Assembly (NCBI RefSeq): GCF_030272615.1
Contig: NC_081406.1
Location: 144,207,041 to 144,267,040, forward strand
DNA length: 60,000 nucleotides
Source: Cryptomeria japonica
Taxonomy: Eukaryota; Streptophyta; Pinopsida; Cupressales; Cupressaceae
Direction: 5' to 3'
Part shown: positions 34,581 through 48,443 of the stretch, one piece after another
How positions within the stretch are numbered: position 1 is the stretch's first letter
How the letters are laid out: every line of letters starts with the position of its first letter
Translations under genes and position numbers: made by a program
The notes under the pieces: generated by a model
What the model was told of the DNA's origin: nothing
Seen by the model: the letters and a program-made list of their open reading frames with translations, nothing else
Database searches by the model: none

Positions 34581-37500
34581 TGTAATGCCCCGCCAGGAAA
34601 CCCCGAAGGGATTAAGCCATAACATAAGAATAGAGTGCAAAATTTTATTTTTTTTAAAGTTACACCACAAAGATACAACAAGATATCTAAGATTCAGATT
34701 ACATAGCGGAAGACATCAACTAACACCTAAAGAGTTTCCCAACGAGATTACTTAATTTACAAAATTCACTTAACTCACACAATTAATCCAATAAGTTGAA
34801 TATCTTAATAACGAGATAATTCTTAATCAGGATAATTTCTTTCAAAAGATGGAAATATAAATCACAAACAAAGATTCATCCATTAAGATCTATTCATAAT
34901 CTTCATTCAAGATTTTCATTTAAAATTACAAGCCATACATCTAATATCTTAACACACTAGGATTTCATCATAAACATAAGAGATCTTTTCCAGCATATTT
35001 AATTTCCTAGCCACAACTGAATAGATTTCATTACTCTAAGTTACATTCTTTCATACTCTAGTTTATTGCATTATAAAAGATGATTACATACAGGCATCTA
35101 CGATAAATCCCATCTAAAACACTTATGCATTCGATCAACATGGCATTCAAGAAAGAACCGCATAAAACATTTAAAGTTAATTCCATTTATCCACTTAATC
35201 ATTCTAACATAAGCTAATCATACATGATAAAGCTGAATAAAGGAAACATAAGAGAATAACATCACATAACACCATAATGATCTCGGAGTTCACCCCTAAA
35301 GGGCTACATCTCCGGGTCTTCTCAACTGCAAGACCCCTCTGATAATTAATAAAGTTAAGAATACAAGAGGTTACACCATTACAATCCGGACATCAAGGCG
35401 AAATATAAACAATATACAAGCGACCACATCGGTCAATAAATAGATAAACGATCCCTGAAAAGAACAGGATCCAGCTGAACATAATCAAAGCTAATACAAA
35501 GGTCCAGAAGAGCATCCACAAGACTGAGCCATCACCATCCAAGGTCTAACATGAAACCGATACTCACAAGGCAGAGACAAAAGGATGACCCACAAAGGTA
35601 CTCTTAACAGGACAAAATGACAACATGCTAGCGAACGTAGGGACAAGTGTCATCACACAACCTGGTATGGTTACCATGGCAAGTCTTCATAGGTCCCGGC
35701 CCCATACACTGGGTCACCCTGGCAACCTAATCCGAGCTTCCGGCCCATCCAAGCCTCATGTGGACCCACACATCCTCTCGTGATGACAAGGAAGATGGTT
35801 TGCCATTTCAGGCCTTCTCACAGCATGTCGAGACTATGCTAGCACTCGTCCCATGTGTGAGGCACAATATCTTACTTAGATATTACATTCTAATCTACTA
35901 ATAGGTTATCACTTATTAGACTCACTTTCGACGAGTTACCCAGCAGCCACTTTGGGCGCGGCCCCCAATCGAAAGCCACTTTCCCATACAACACTAGACT
36001 ATACTCGGACGAACTCAAAACCAAGGATTACACATGGTCAGACGAACGGAGTTCAAAAAAGGAGAAACAACCATCTGGTCAAACACGACTCAAAGATGAG
36101 CACTTACCGACGGTACTCTAACTAGAGACCTGACAAACTAAGGTCATCCACGAATCATCATTCGACTCACACATAGAGGATATGCCCAAAACGACACTAC
36201 CACAAACAACAGTCAACTCGGAAATGAGGACTGAAACAGGTACCCCAAAATCATTCCATACGACAGGGTCCTAACCAACAAAGCATGACTTGCCATTTCA
36301 TAATCAAGAGCGAATACATAAATTAAACTCGCAAAGGCAATAAACAGAAAGGACAATATTCAACAGATGCAATCTTTCCGAATTGATCTAATCATTAAAA
36401 GTCGATCAAGTTTCTACAAGATCTATATCAGATTACAGTTATCTATCTCATCTAGGAACAGGTTGTTCTTGGTTTTCTAACTCTCTAAGGTTCAAAGCAT
36501 TAAACGTACATATAAAGCCGTAATGAGTTTTTTTTTTAAACCAATTCATATTAATTAAACTCAGACAACCATTAAACAATTAAATAAGATATTAAACCTC
36601 CAATCAAACGACATTAACATACTGGTCCAAAACCGACCTCTACAGTTTCGTATTTTTCAAACCCAGATGCATAATACAGATCACGGAAATATAATTATAA
36701 AAAGAGAATCTAATGAAGATAATCATTTCCAAAAGCACATCGTTTCAATTTCTACGATCAATGGTAAATATCTCACCTACTTCTCGATTACTCAAATGAT
36801 ATGTTCTAAGATAATATTTAACATCATCAAAAAGTAATTACATCGTATTTCAACAATTTTCCAATAACACATTATTCTATTTTGTTTTTAAACAATAATA
36901 CCTCAATTAGCCAAATGCTCAAATCAGCTAGAAGGTAAGATCTAGATTTATTAATCCAAGATCAATAAGAATATAAACAACAATATTCACTTGCGAAACA
37001 ACAGTTGTAGAACGTAATTAAGAAGAGGGCATAAGTCACGAAATGAAGTTGAATAACAATTAGCCTATAAACTCCATTATAAAGTTAATCAATACCAAGC
37101 TAACATTTGTCAAGATTAATGCCACCTTAATCAAAATTAAGAACTAATTAAGACTAAGCATTAAAATAATATTTAAAATATCATATGCATTTTTTTTTAA
37201 TACTAAAAAAAATACATTAAAAAAAACTATTTTATAAACTATGTTCTTTTTTTAAAAAAACGCATTTAAAAATGAGGCGAGGGCGGGCCGTGCCCTAACC
37301 CTAGCCGCAGGGCAATTCCCGAGCGGCGGCGCCACTGCGGTGCTCGCAGGCTCCGCGGCGCCCTGCGGCCACCACGGCCCAAACGGTCTGCGAGGGAGGA
37401 GCAAAGGAACAGGGGGAGGAGCAATGGAAACGTGCGGGGGAGGGGAGGAGGAGCGGGTGGAGCTCCGCTCCCCGCCCTCCAAACCCCAACCCACAGTCTT

Positions 37501-38964
37501 TGTCTTAAATAAAACCTCCACCCAGTTCGGTAAAACAAAATAACGCACAATCCGAGCTAAAATAAATGCACAGTTCGAAAATAATATCTTTTCTTTATTT
37601 TTTTGAAACACAGTTCGGTTCCATATAAAAAAAACACGCATAGGGATAAAAAAAAATATATATTTTTTGATTCAATACACAGTCCGAACTTCCAAAACAA
37701 AAACGCCCAAATGAACCCAGTAAATTTCGATTGAATATAAGTTCGATTTAAAAGAACTAGGTTTTGGTACCATGTTTTCTTTGATAATTTTCATTCTCTC
37801 CAAACACAATGGGATTCCAAACCACCCAAACAGCATTGAGGAATAACAAAACCTCAGATAAATCTCCAGCCAAACTCAAAATGGCCAAACAAGGAACTAT
37901 TTTATTTTATTTTTTTAAAAACCAAATGGTTAAACAGATCCTACCTGATCTCGCATTCCTGGCAAGATCTGCCGAAGAGTCCAAATCTCTAGCTCCCAAA
38001 TCCTTCCTTCTCCATCCAAAACCCCCAAATTACAACCCAAAATTTCTTTCCAACCAAAAATTCTCCAAAATGTCCATGCTCCCAAAATTTCCCCAAATTT
38101 CGGGTTATATGGAAGAGTTGACCAAAAATTCCATTTTTGGAATTAAAATTTTTATTTACAAATAATTCTCAAAATTTAATCCTTTCTAACTATCACAACA
38201 AATTGACTTGCTATCAATTCCAAAATCGATTTCTTCCTTTAATTCAATTTAACCTTTCTAATTTAATAATCCAAGAGAATACAATTAAATCTATTGCAAT
38301 AAAATATAAAACTTTCTTTTTCAACAGCATATATAAAATGCATTTAATATTCAAAATCAATCATTTAATCGAACTCACTCCCAATTTAAAACGAGCAAAC
38401 CAAAATCAACGAAAATCGCATAACGAAAAACCCGATTAATTTAATCCATTAATCTTCAATGCACAAACGCATATTTAATCAAAATAATTACTAAGGACTA
38501 ATTAACCAATTTAACCATGCACACCAAGCACGCAAATCGAGAAGGTCAACCAAACAGACGACTCGTAAACCCAAACAAAAAGGGATACCGACGACGACTG
38601 ACGATGCTCACTTGAGCACGACTAAGGTCGACCAGGGTCTTACGACCACCTAATCCAACTCTAAGGATTAAAAAGGTACACTCAAACCTGCAATCCAGGT
38701 GAAGACGAACCTCGCACTCATACGGCGTTGTACCTGAAATCTCCTGCAACCAAGAGTCATACATGCATACATATATAAACTTAATGAAAGCGTCAGCTCA
38801 ATATTAATACCATGAAATAGGTACACAAAACAACTTGCATACAACTAGTGTGAAACCACATCAATAGCTATACGTTAATTCAACATCTGACTATAACATA
38901 ATATTAAGATAATCTAACTAAGATTAAACCAAGATTAGAGATTGATTAGGGCAGGGGTACTACA
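34581..38964 (-). repeat. 3' LTR of the LARD (4384 bp)
   Basis: On the minus strand it begins TGTAGTACCCCTGCCC and ends GGGGCATTACA. Short frames inside it (for example around 37252-37641 and 37809-38165) are shared with the other LTR but are not protein-like: one is a product of the GC-rich block. It differs from the right-hand LTR mainly by substitutions and two short indels. Confidence 0.9.
37227..37490 (-). promoter_or_regulatory. GC-rich block plus TATA-like site in the LARD LTR
   Basis: A CpG-rich block (about 37273-37490) stands out in otherwise AT-rich LTR sequence. Immediately downstream on the minus strand is AGTTTATAAAATAG (37227-37240). The arrangement suggests a promoter, with transcription starting near 37200. 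The other LTR has the same pair at 45363-45655, with an extra ~30-base GC-rich repeat unit near 45515-45544. Confidence 0.45.
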
Positions 38965-41900
38965 TTCTCCCCCCCTAGGTTCCAACTTACTCCTGGAAGT
39001 CGTAAGGCTAGATGGAGAACATGTCGTACGCATCAGCCCTGAAACTCATTCAACAAAGATCAAATTGCACATAGAAATCTTTCCATAAACAAATGAAATA
39101 TTATTGCAAAATTCTTAACAACGTCATTATCCATTGGCAAGATACATCTAAAACCATACATTCCTTAAAATATTCTAGGAATTATCCACCATCATAGCAG
39201 AGAAACAAGAATTTTCTTCCATTCATTACACCAAATTAAAACATTACAAAGAGGTAAACAACAATTACCATAATCATCTATCAAACATGACCAGAAAACA
39301 TGCCATCAAGATCAATTTTCTTTACCAATCCATCTTAATCATAAAATTTATTACATAGAACCAGCTTAAAATATCAATTTCTACAACCAAATTAACTTCC
39401 AATAAATAAGAGCAACAAAATATAACTCAATTGTTACACTTGCCAGGCATAAGAAAACCTTTCCAAAGACTATGTCCCATAACATAGTGACAAGTTAACA
39501 CAATTTACTCCATGATACAAATAATAACCATCCACATAACTGGAATGCATAACAGAGAAGGCCACATGTGAGCATGTCTAATGCTCGGTCAAAGATAACA
39601 TGCACGATCAGCATCTCTATGCCTGATCTCAGAACAATAATATGATCATAAATATCCAATATCTCACTCAAAGGCTTGATGGTGCTAGGCACACCATAGG
39701 GGTGCTACCTTCCATACAAGACCTCTGCGAATATCCCTTTTTGAACAAGGTGGTTAGCCTCCAAGAGATAGTCACCACACATAGGTAGGTAGTGGGTACT
39801 AGCTGCATCACAGCCTCACCTACCCCCCATCCTCACGGTTCCCTACAGCAACTTCCTCGCACACACTCCACCAAATCCGTATCATACGTCCTTGGAGAGG
39901 AATTTCACATCTCGACACAAGACCAGCATCCGAAAATAATAAAGATAAACCAGTTTAGCCACCAAAGTACAGATGAATAAAGATAATAAATCATCAATTC
40001 CAACAGTAAGGCAAGAAAACAATCCGGAATTGCAACACCAAATCAAAAGTGCAAAAGATCACATGATCGTGGCCAAACCTTCAAAGTCAAGGTAAAATAA
40101 ATTGCTGATCCCCAAAGAATTAATAAGAATATCACAACTGCACATAACATCACTGTGTGACTAACATCTAGCCACCAACGAGGAAGGAAGGAACAACTGA
40201 CTAGCTATTGCAGTAGCTCATCATGTGGTGCGACATAGTCACACTACCCACATGGCATGGCGGTGTGCACCTCGACATCACCCCGCATCACGTCGTCACG
40301 TGGCATGGCAATACCCCAAGTGGAGAAAACACCCAATGGACGTATCCCGCATGGTAGTGCACCTCGCGGAAAAAAACATGCGCAGGTCACATCCCGCATA
40401 GCGACGTATCTAGAAGGATACTCGTCGTAAGTCAGAGGTATACATGACTATGGTCCACCCACATGCCCACCAAAACATACTAACTAGTAGCACATGTGAA
40501 TAAACCTACCTTTCATGAAGACAAGGCAAAGGATCCTCCAAATTATACCATCACTATACACAAGAATCACCGTCCATATGCTCAAATAAAGGAGAGGAAT
40601 AGGCTGACACACATAAACCTATAAAATAGATTCATCAAAAGGGAAAGTATTGAGTACACCTTGATACAGTTTAGTAGTACAACTACATCATTCCTCGAAG
40701 TAGAGAAGCTAATGTCGCTTCGCGCTGACATTACTCGTACGCCAATCCATACTATTCAAGGAACGGTTACTTCGAATACTACCCCTTAACATATTGAGTT
40801 ACCCACAACCCGAGGTTTGGTACTCAGCAGGGAAACAAATAAGCAACATCACATAAACAGTATGGTTTCCCATACTCATAAGCAACATATCCTCCATGGT
40901 TGATTACTTCACCAATCCATGGGCACACAAGATAGGCACTGGTTTCTTACAATACACACAAATACACCAGTACTGGTTTAGTCACATTTACGGGGAGTAC
41001 TTTTCAGTACGCTAACATCTATACAAGGAAGATTTCAATTATGCTTTCTACATAAATAACTGAATCAAGTTTACTCTAGATACAAGTACTGAATTCATTA
41101 ACAATTCACAATTATATAAGGAATTAACATCATTCCTATAGCTTTCTCGAATCTCACTAGCATTCATAACTAAATTACTAGCTAAGCAAATTCATTTCTA
41201 AAGCGTAAGACTTTCATCTATCACTATGAAGCCAAAAGGCAAACATACAATTTTCACATGTTTTATAAGCATTCTATTTTAATCAATGCACTCTTTAATA
41301 TCATTTCTAAAAAAAAAATCTTATGATTAGGCAGAGAGAAGGGAAAGAGAGTTTGATAACCCAAACTATTTCCTACGAAGACACAAGATCAATCAAGATC
41401 ACGCTATAATATAAAATTCCTCACTATAAGCCTATCATTTCAATTATACGGTCTTCACTTCGCTACCGTTAGAAGGATGACAATCAGCCTAACAAAACAT
41501 TTCCAATAATTATGGCTGCAACAAGAGGTTCTAGTTTTCCAAACAAAACAGAGATCAAGAGAGGCAATCTTTTCGATAATGCAAGACCTCTTAAGAACAC
41601 TCACATATAATATACAATATAGACACATGTCATGATCTGCAACCTATTAGAGAAGATCACATTACGATCAAAGATAAGCAAAGAGCTATTACCCCAAATA
41701 AAACATATTAATGCATGCACATCAAACAAGCTTTTTCCTTTCGCACTTTCTAAACACATTAAGGTAATTACATATACCCAAAAGCGAGTTCAATGGAGCA
41801 TTTGCTAAATTAAATCTTCAATCAAACTGGTTTAATGAAACACATAAGACAATCTTTCAGAAAACACATAAAACAATCTTTCAGGGAACACATTAATACT

Positions 41901-42699
41901 CTCTCGAAGCTACAATAACATGCTCCTTTTAACACTTCTACAAACCAAGCAGTTTCACATAATTCAACTATTTGCATAGCAATGCACCTTACTAAGGTAG
42001 AATTTAATCATGCTACTCCTACAACATACACATGGAGAATTCTTTAAACGTACACATACCGTTTTCTCCCAATAACCAAAATAATTTTTTAAACCCATAA
42101 CCCCTTTAATAATCTAAAAACATAAGCGACATAAGGCTCACACAAGGGGTCAAGAAGTCACACCCTTTTCTCTTGCAAACAAGAAGCTCAAATCAAAGAT
42201 GATTACTCATATCGTAATCATTTTAACTTCCAGAAAGAGAGAGGGGAATGGTGATAATCATTTAATTTTCTATAAAATAAGCATTCAATAATTTTCCATA
42301 CTAGTCCTTCAAGTGGACAACATTAAGCTAGGTCATAATCTTAAACAAACACAATTCGCACTTTCAGATTCAAGACAAGCACGGACCAACCCAAATGGAT
42401 TAGTCTAAAGAGTACAACACTCAATAAGGGAAGGTACATACGACTCTCTTTCAAATAAGAGTAATCGTAGACCAAGACATCAATAAGCACACAATGCACA
42501 TATAAACACTCAAACACAAACATCAAGAAGGCGAAAACAAGGTGTGAACACACACGTTACACACCAGCTAAGGTCTGCTCAATCACTCCCATGCAAAAGG
42601 AGGACAAGCATACACATAAGGTCGATACACCTCACACAAATGGAGGGCACACGCGACACTAGAGATCCCAATGTTTACAACATGCGCTCTGATACCAAA
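38965..42699 (-). other. LARD internal domain, non-coding
   Basis: The polypurine tract CCTAGGGGGGGAGAA (minus strand, 38965-38979) is at one end and the primer site TGGTATCAGAGC (42686-42697) at the other, two bases from the LTR. No frame exceeds about 70 codons and no domain is recognisable. A stretch at 40210-40430 repeats GC-rich words such as TGGCATGGC, CCGCAT and GACGTATC. Confidence 0.85.
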
Positions 42700-45600
42700 T
42701 GTAATGCCCTGCCAGGAAACCCCGAAGGGATTAAGCCATAACATAAGAATAGAGTGCAAAATTTATTTTTTTTAAAGTTACACCACAAAGATACAACAAG
42801 ATATCTAAGATTCAGATTACATAGCGGAAGACATCAACTAACACCTAAAGAGTTTCCCAACGAGATTACTTAATTTACACAATTCACTTAACTCACACAA
42901 TTAATCCAATAAGCTAAATATCTTAATAACGAGATAATTCTTAATCAGGATAATTTCTTTCAAAAGATGGAAATATAAATCACAAACAAAGATTCATCCA
43001 TTATGATCTATTCATAATCTTCATTCAAGCTTTTCATTTAAAATTACAAGCCATACATCTAATATCTTAACACACTAGGATTTCATCATAAACATAAGAG
43101 ATCTTTTCCAGCATATTTAATTTCCTAGCCACAATTGAATAGATTTCATTACTCTAAGTTACATTCTTTCATACTCCAGTTTATTGCATTATAAAAGACG
43201 ATTACATACAGGCATCTACGATAAATCCCATCTAAAACACTTATGCATTCGATCAACATGGCATTCAAGAAAGAACCGCATAAAACATTTAAAGTTAATT
43301 CCATTTATCCACTTAATCATTCTAACATAAGCTAATCATACATGATAAAGCTGAATAAAGGAAACATAAGAGAATAACATCACATAACACCATAATGATC
43401 TCAGAGTTCACCCCTAAAGGGCTACATCTCCGGGTCTGCTCAACTGCAAGACCCCTCTGATAATTAATAAAGTTAAGAATACAAGAGGTTACACCATTAC
43501 AATCCGGACATCAAGGCGAAATATAAACAATATACAAGCGACCACATCGGTCAATAAATACATAAACGATCCCTGAAAAGAACAGGATCCAGCTGAACAT
43601 AATCAAAGCTAATACAAAGGTCCAGAAGAGCATCCACAAGACTGAGCCATCACCATCCAAGGTCTAACATGAAACCGATACTCACAAGGCAGAGACAAAA
43701 GGACGACCCACAAAGGTACTCTTCACAGGACAAAACGACAACACGCTAGCGAACGTAGGGACAAGTGTCATCACACAACCTAGTATGGTTACCATGGCAA
43801 GTCTTCATAGGTCCCGACCCCATACACTGGGTCACCCTGGCAACCTAATCCGAGCTTCCGGCCCATCCAAGCCTCATGTGGACCCACACATCCTCTCGTG
43901 ATGACAAGGAAGATGGTTTGCCATTTCAGGCCTTCTCATAGCATGTCGAGACTATGCTAGCACTTGTCCCATGTCTGAGGCACAATATCTTACTTAGAGA
44001 TTACATTCTAATCTACTAATAGGTTATCACTTATTAGACTCACTTTCGACGGGTTACCTAGCAGCCACTTTGGGCGCGGCCCCCAATCGAAAGCCACTTT
44101 CCCATACGACACTAGACTATACTCGAACGAACTCAAAACTAAGGAATACACATGGTCAGACGAACGGAGTTCAAAAAGGGAGAAACAACCATCTGGTCAA
44201 ACACGACTCAAAGATGAGCACTTACCGACGGTACTCTAACTAGAGACCTGACAAACTAAGGTCATCCAAAAATCATCATTCGACTCACACATAGAGGATA
44301 TGACCAAAACGACACTACCACAAACAACAGTCAACTCGAAAACGAGGACTGAAACAGGTACCCCAAAATCATTCCATACGACAGGGTCCTAACCAACAAA
44401 GCATGACTTGCCATTTCATAATCAAGAGCGAATACAAAAATTAAACTCGCAAAGGCAATAAATAGAAAGGACAATATTCAACAGATGCAATCTTTCCGAA
44501 TTGATCTAATCATTAAAAGTCGATCAAGTTTCTACAAGATCTATATCAGATTACAGTTATCTATCTCATCTAGGAACAGGTTGTTCTTGGTTTTCTAACT
44601 CTCTAAGGTTCAAAGCATTAAACGGACATATAAAGCCGTAATGAGTTTTTTTTTTAAACCAATTCATATTAATTAAACTCAGACAACCATTAAACAATTA
44701 AATAAGATATTAAACCTCCAATCAAACGACATTAACATACTGGTCCAAAACTGACCTCTACAGTTTCGTATTTTTCAAACCCAGATGCATAATACGGATC
44801 ACGGAAATATAATTATAAAAAGAGAATCTAATGAAGATAATCATTTCCAAAAGCACATCGTTTCAATTTCTACGATCAATGGTAAATATCTTACCTACTT
44901 CTCGATTACTCAAATGATATGTTCTAAGATAATATTTAATATCATCAAAAAGTAATTACATCGTATTTCAACGATTTTCCAATAACACATTATTCTATTT
45001 TGTTTTTAAACAATAATACCTCAATTAGCCAAATGCTCAAATCAGCTAGAAGGTAAGATCTAGATTTATTAATCCAAGATCAATAAGAATATAAACAACA
45101 ATATTCACTTGCGAAACAACAGTTGTAGAACTTAATTAGGAAGAGGGCATAAGTCACGAAATGAAGTTGAATAACAATTAGCCTATAAACTCCATTATAA
45201 AGTTAATCAATACCAACCTAACATTTGTCAAGATTAATGCCACCTTAATCAAAATTAAGAACTAATTAAGACTAAGCATTAAAATAATATTTAAAATATC
45301 ATATGCATTTTTTTTAATACTAAAAAAAATATCATATGCATTTTTTTTAATACTAAAAAAAACTATTTTATAAACTATGTTCTTTTAAAAAAAAAACGCA
45401 TTTAAAAACGAGGCGAGGGTGGGTCGTGCCCTAACCCTAGCCGCAGGGCAATTCCCGAGCGGCGGCGCCACTGCGGTGCCCGCAGGCTCCGCGGCGCCCT
45501 GCGGCCACCGCGGCCCCTGCGGTCACCGCAGTGTGCCGCGGCCCAAACGGTCTGCGAGGGAGGAGCAAGGGAACGGGGGGAGGAGCAAGGGAAACGTGCG

Positions 45601-47128
45601 GGGGAGGGGAGGAGGAGCGGGTGGAGCTCCGCTCCCCGCCCTCCAAACCCCAACCCACAGTCTTTGTCTTAAATAAAACCTCTGCCCAGTTCGGTAAAAC
45701 AAAATAACGCACAGTCCGAGCTAAAATAAACGCACAGTCCGAAAATAATATCTTTTCTTTATTTTTTTGAAACACAGTTCGGTTCCATATTAAAAAAACA
45801 CGCACAGGGATAAAAAAATATATATTTTTTTTGATTCAATACACAGTCCGAACTTCCAAAACAAAAACGCCCAAATGAACCGAGTAAATTTCGGTTGAAT
45901 ATAAGTTCGATTTAAAAGAACTAGGTTTTGGTACCATGTTTTCTTTGATAATTTTCATTCTCTCCAAACACAATGGGATTCCAAACCACCCAAACATCAT
46001 TGAGGAATAACAAAACCTCAGATAAATCTCTAGCCAAACTCAAAATGGCCAAACAAGGAACTATTTTATTTTATTTTTTTAAAACCCAAATGGTTAAACA
46101 GATCCTACCTGATCTCGCATTCCTGGCAAGATCTGCCGAAGAGTCCAAATCTCCAGCTCCCAAATCCTTCCTTCTCCATCCAAAACCCCCAAATTACAAC
46201 CCAAAATTTCTTTCCAACCAAAAATTCTCCAAAATGTCCATGCTCCCAAAATTTCCCCAAATTTTGGGTTATATGGAAGAGTTGACCAAAAATTCCATTT
46301 TTGGAATTAAAATTTTTATTTACAAATAATTCTCAAAATTTAATCCTTTCTAACTATCACAACAAATTGACTTGCTATCAATTCCAAAATCGATTTCTTC
46401 CTTTAATTCAATTTAACCTTTCTAATTTAATAATCCAAGAGAATACAATTAAATCTATTGCGATAAAATATAAAACTTTCTTTTTCAATAGCATATATAA
46501 AATGCATTTAATATTCAAAATCAGTCATTTAATCGAACTCACTCCCAATTTAAAACGAGCAATCTAAAATCAACGAAAATCGCATAACGAAAAACCCGAT
46601 TAATTTAATCCATTAATCTTCAATGCACAAACGCATATTTAATCAAAATAATTACTAAGGACTAATTAACCAATTTAACCATGCACACCAAGCACGCAAA
46701 TCGAGAAGGTCAACCAAACAGATGACTCGCAAACCCAAACAAAAAGGGATACCGACGATGACTGACGATGCTCACTTGAGCACGACTAAGGTCAACCAGG
46801 GTCTTACGACCACCTAATCCAACTCTAAGGATTAAAAAGGTACACTCAAACCTGCAATCCAGGTGAAGACGAACCTCGCACTCATACAGCATTGTACCTG
46901 AAATCTCCTGCAACCAAGAGTCATACATGCATACATATATAAACTTAATGAAAGCGTCAGCTCAATATTAATACCATGAAATAGGTACACAAAACAACTT
47001 GCATACAACTAGTGTGAAACCACATCAATAGCTATGCGTTAATTCAACATCTGACTATAACATAATATTAAGATAATCTAACTAAGATTAAACCAAGATT
47101 AGAGATTGATTAGGGCAGGGGTACTACA
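42700..47128 (-). repeat. 5' LTR of the LARD (4429 bp)
   Basis: It aligns end to end with 34581-38964. The extra ~45 bases come mainly from a duplicated GC-rich unit near 45515-45544 and a short AT-rich duplication near 45300-45360 (ATATCATATGCATTTTT... twice). Confidence 0.9.
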
Positions 47129-47169
47129 CTATTCTTGAGGAAAAATTATTGTTTGATAAGAAATAACAG

Positions 47170-47312
47170 CAAGTCTTTGAGCTTGCATTAGTTTTTGTCT
47201 TTGTGTTGAAAGAATAGATTATTCCAGTCTTTGAGCTGTTGTCTTTTATTCTTTGTAAAAATTAGCATAGCAAAGGGTAGATAGGACTTCATATAATCAA
47301 GTCTTTGAGCTT
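47170..47312 (+). repeat. AAGTCTTTGAGCT array, last three copies
   Basis: Copies lie at about 47171, 47225 and 47299, the continuation of the array at 34340-34572, separated only by the LARD insertion. Confidence 0.8.
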
Positions 47313-47629
47313 GATATTGTTGTCTCATCCCGAAGGAAGTGACGGAAGTCTTTTCACTTTCAGGAAACTTCATTTCCTTTCTCTCATTTCATTTGAAAGT
47401 GGTTACTATTGCTTATATCCAATCGCTATCCTTTTCTGTGAAGAGAAAAGGATATTGTCTTTCTTGAAAGAAGAAGAAAGATTGTTGTCCCATCCTATTT
47501 TATTTTCAAAGTTGTAGTTAGATAGGGGGAGCATTCCCTTAATTAGGAGAGTTTTTACTCATGTGTTGTGGTTGAAACCATAATTTTGTATATTTCCCCA
47601 AGTGTACAAAATTTTCAACCAACAGTTTT

Positions 47630-47648
47630 TTGGTGACTCTGCTAGGGA
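47630..47648 (+). other. Primer-binding site of the gypsy element
   Basis: TTGGTGACTCTGCTAGGGA lies five bases after the LTR end. It has the TGG start required to pair with a tRNA CCA end and resembles TGGCGACTC-type sites of Tat/Ogre-like gypsy elements. The tRNA was not assigned with certainty. Confidence 0.65.
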
Positions 47649-47948
47649 CACAGACGCATTTGGAAGTCTCATGCTTTCGTTTGAAGACTAGTGTCTTGTT
47701 GTTTTAAAAGAAGAGCTTGGAAATACTTTTATTTCTCTAAGCTGGAAAGTTTGTGTGTTTACGTTCGTCGGAAGAGAGGTGAACATCCTGAAGAAATCTC
47801 TCCTGCTGAATGAGCTAGATTCCATTTGCTCACTAGTACATCCTCCCTTTCACGAGCCACAAGTTATCCTCCTTCAAGGAAGAAGAAATCTATCCCGAGT
47901 GAAAATTCCTCTTTCTTTTTCAAACCATTGATACCTTCATTATCTAAT

Positions 47949-48443
47949 ATGGTTAATCCTCCTTCTCTTCCTCCTCCCGGTCCATGGGGAGTAGCTTTTG
48001 GTACTTTAGCTTTAACCCCACCTCTTCATCCACTTCCACAAGGTTCTCGTAAAAATCTTCCCAAGTTCTATGGTGATGGAAAACAACATCCTGACGCACA
48101 TGTCAAATCTTTCTATATGGCATGTGGTGTTCTTGGAGTTGAACATCAAGATGTTGTTGTTCATTTGTTCATAGAGACTCTTCAAGGTATTGCAGCAGAT
48201 TGGTTTTTCAATCTTACTGCTGGTTCGATTGTTTCTTGGAACTCGTTGAGAGACAAGTTCGAGGAACGTTTTAAGCCTATGGAAGATGAACACACCTTGT
48301 TGGCCCAGTTGACACAAATGAAGAAGGACACGCATGAAGGCATGCACGAATTCGTTGCTAACAATCAACCCAAGTTACCTCCTCCTCCGGAGAGACTTGA
48401 GCTTGAACCACCTCCTTCAAAAGGAAGCAGTTGGCTATTATGA
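47949..48443 (+). pseudogene. Gypsy gag, shortened
   Basis: Gag forms the particle. The first in-frame ATG is at 47949; the frame is open from about 47826. The core has LPKFYGDGKQHPDAHVKSF, then a WF...SW..L...FEERF stretch (about 48200-48270), the Retrotrans_gag pattern. Right after MHEFVA (about 48358) the sequence jumps to a Pro-rich tail, so the second half of the gag domain seems deleted. No zinc knuckle is present. Confidence 0.75.

Larger units (their letters stand above)
34581..47128 (-). mobile_element. LARD-type non-autonomous LTR retrotransposon, 12.5 kb
   Basis: Two long LTRs (34581-38964 and 42700-47128) flank a 3.7-kb internal region. The target duplication is ctatt at 34576-34580 and 47129-47133. 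The primer site next to the right-hand LTR and the polypurine tract next to the left-hand LTR put it on the minus strand. No gag, protease, RT, RNase H or integrase is readable on either strand. LTRs of ~4.4 kb with a ~3.7-kb non-coding interior match the large retrotransposon derivative (LARD) class, which depends on proteins from a partner element. The LTRs are nearly identical by eye, so insertion was recent. Confidence 0.9.
26940..47624 (+). repeat. Left (5') LTR of the gypsy element, interrupted by two insertions
   Basis: It begins TGTTGTCCTTAATTT, matching 53561, and ends CCAACA just before the primer site. Its pieces (26940-30287, 31758-34580, 47129-47624) follow the right LTR in order and without other gaps. 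Order within it is: palindrome-rich 5' part, C/T-rich repeat part, long ORF, TATA box, polyadenylation signal, AAGTCTTTGAGCT array. Confidence 0.85.

Noticed and set aside
37252-37641. 129-codon minus-strand frame in the LARD LTR, also seen at 45437-45805
   Set aside because: Most of it is the GC-rich block read in several frames at once. Pro/Arg/Ala runs and overlapping frames on both strands indicate composition, not a protein.
37809-38165. 118-codon frame in the LARD LTR, conserved at 45973-46329
   Set aside because: Conservation follows from recent LTR duplication. It is antisense to the element, Lys/Asn/Pro-rich and without a domain.
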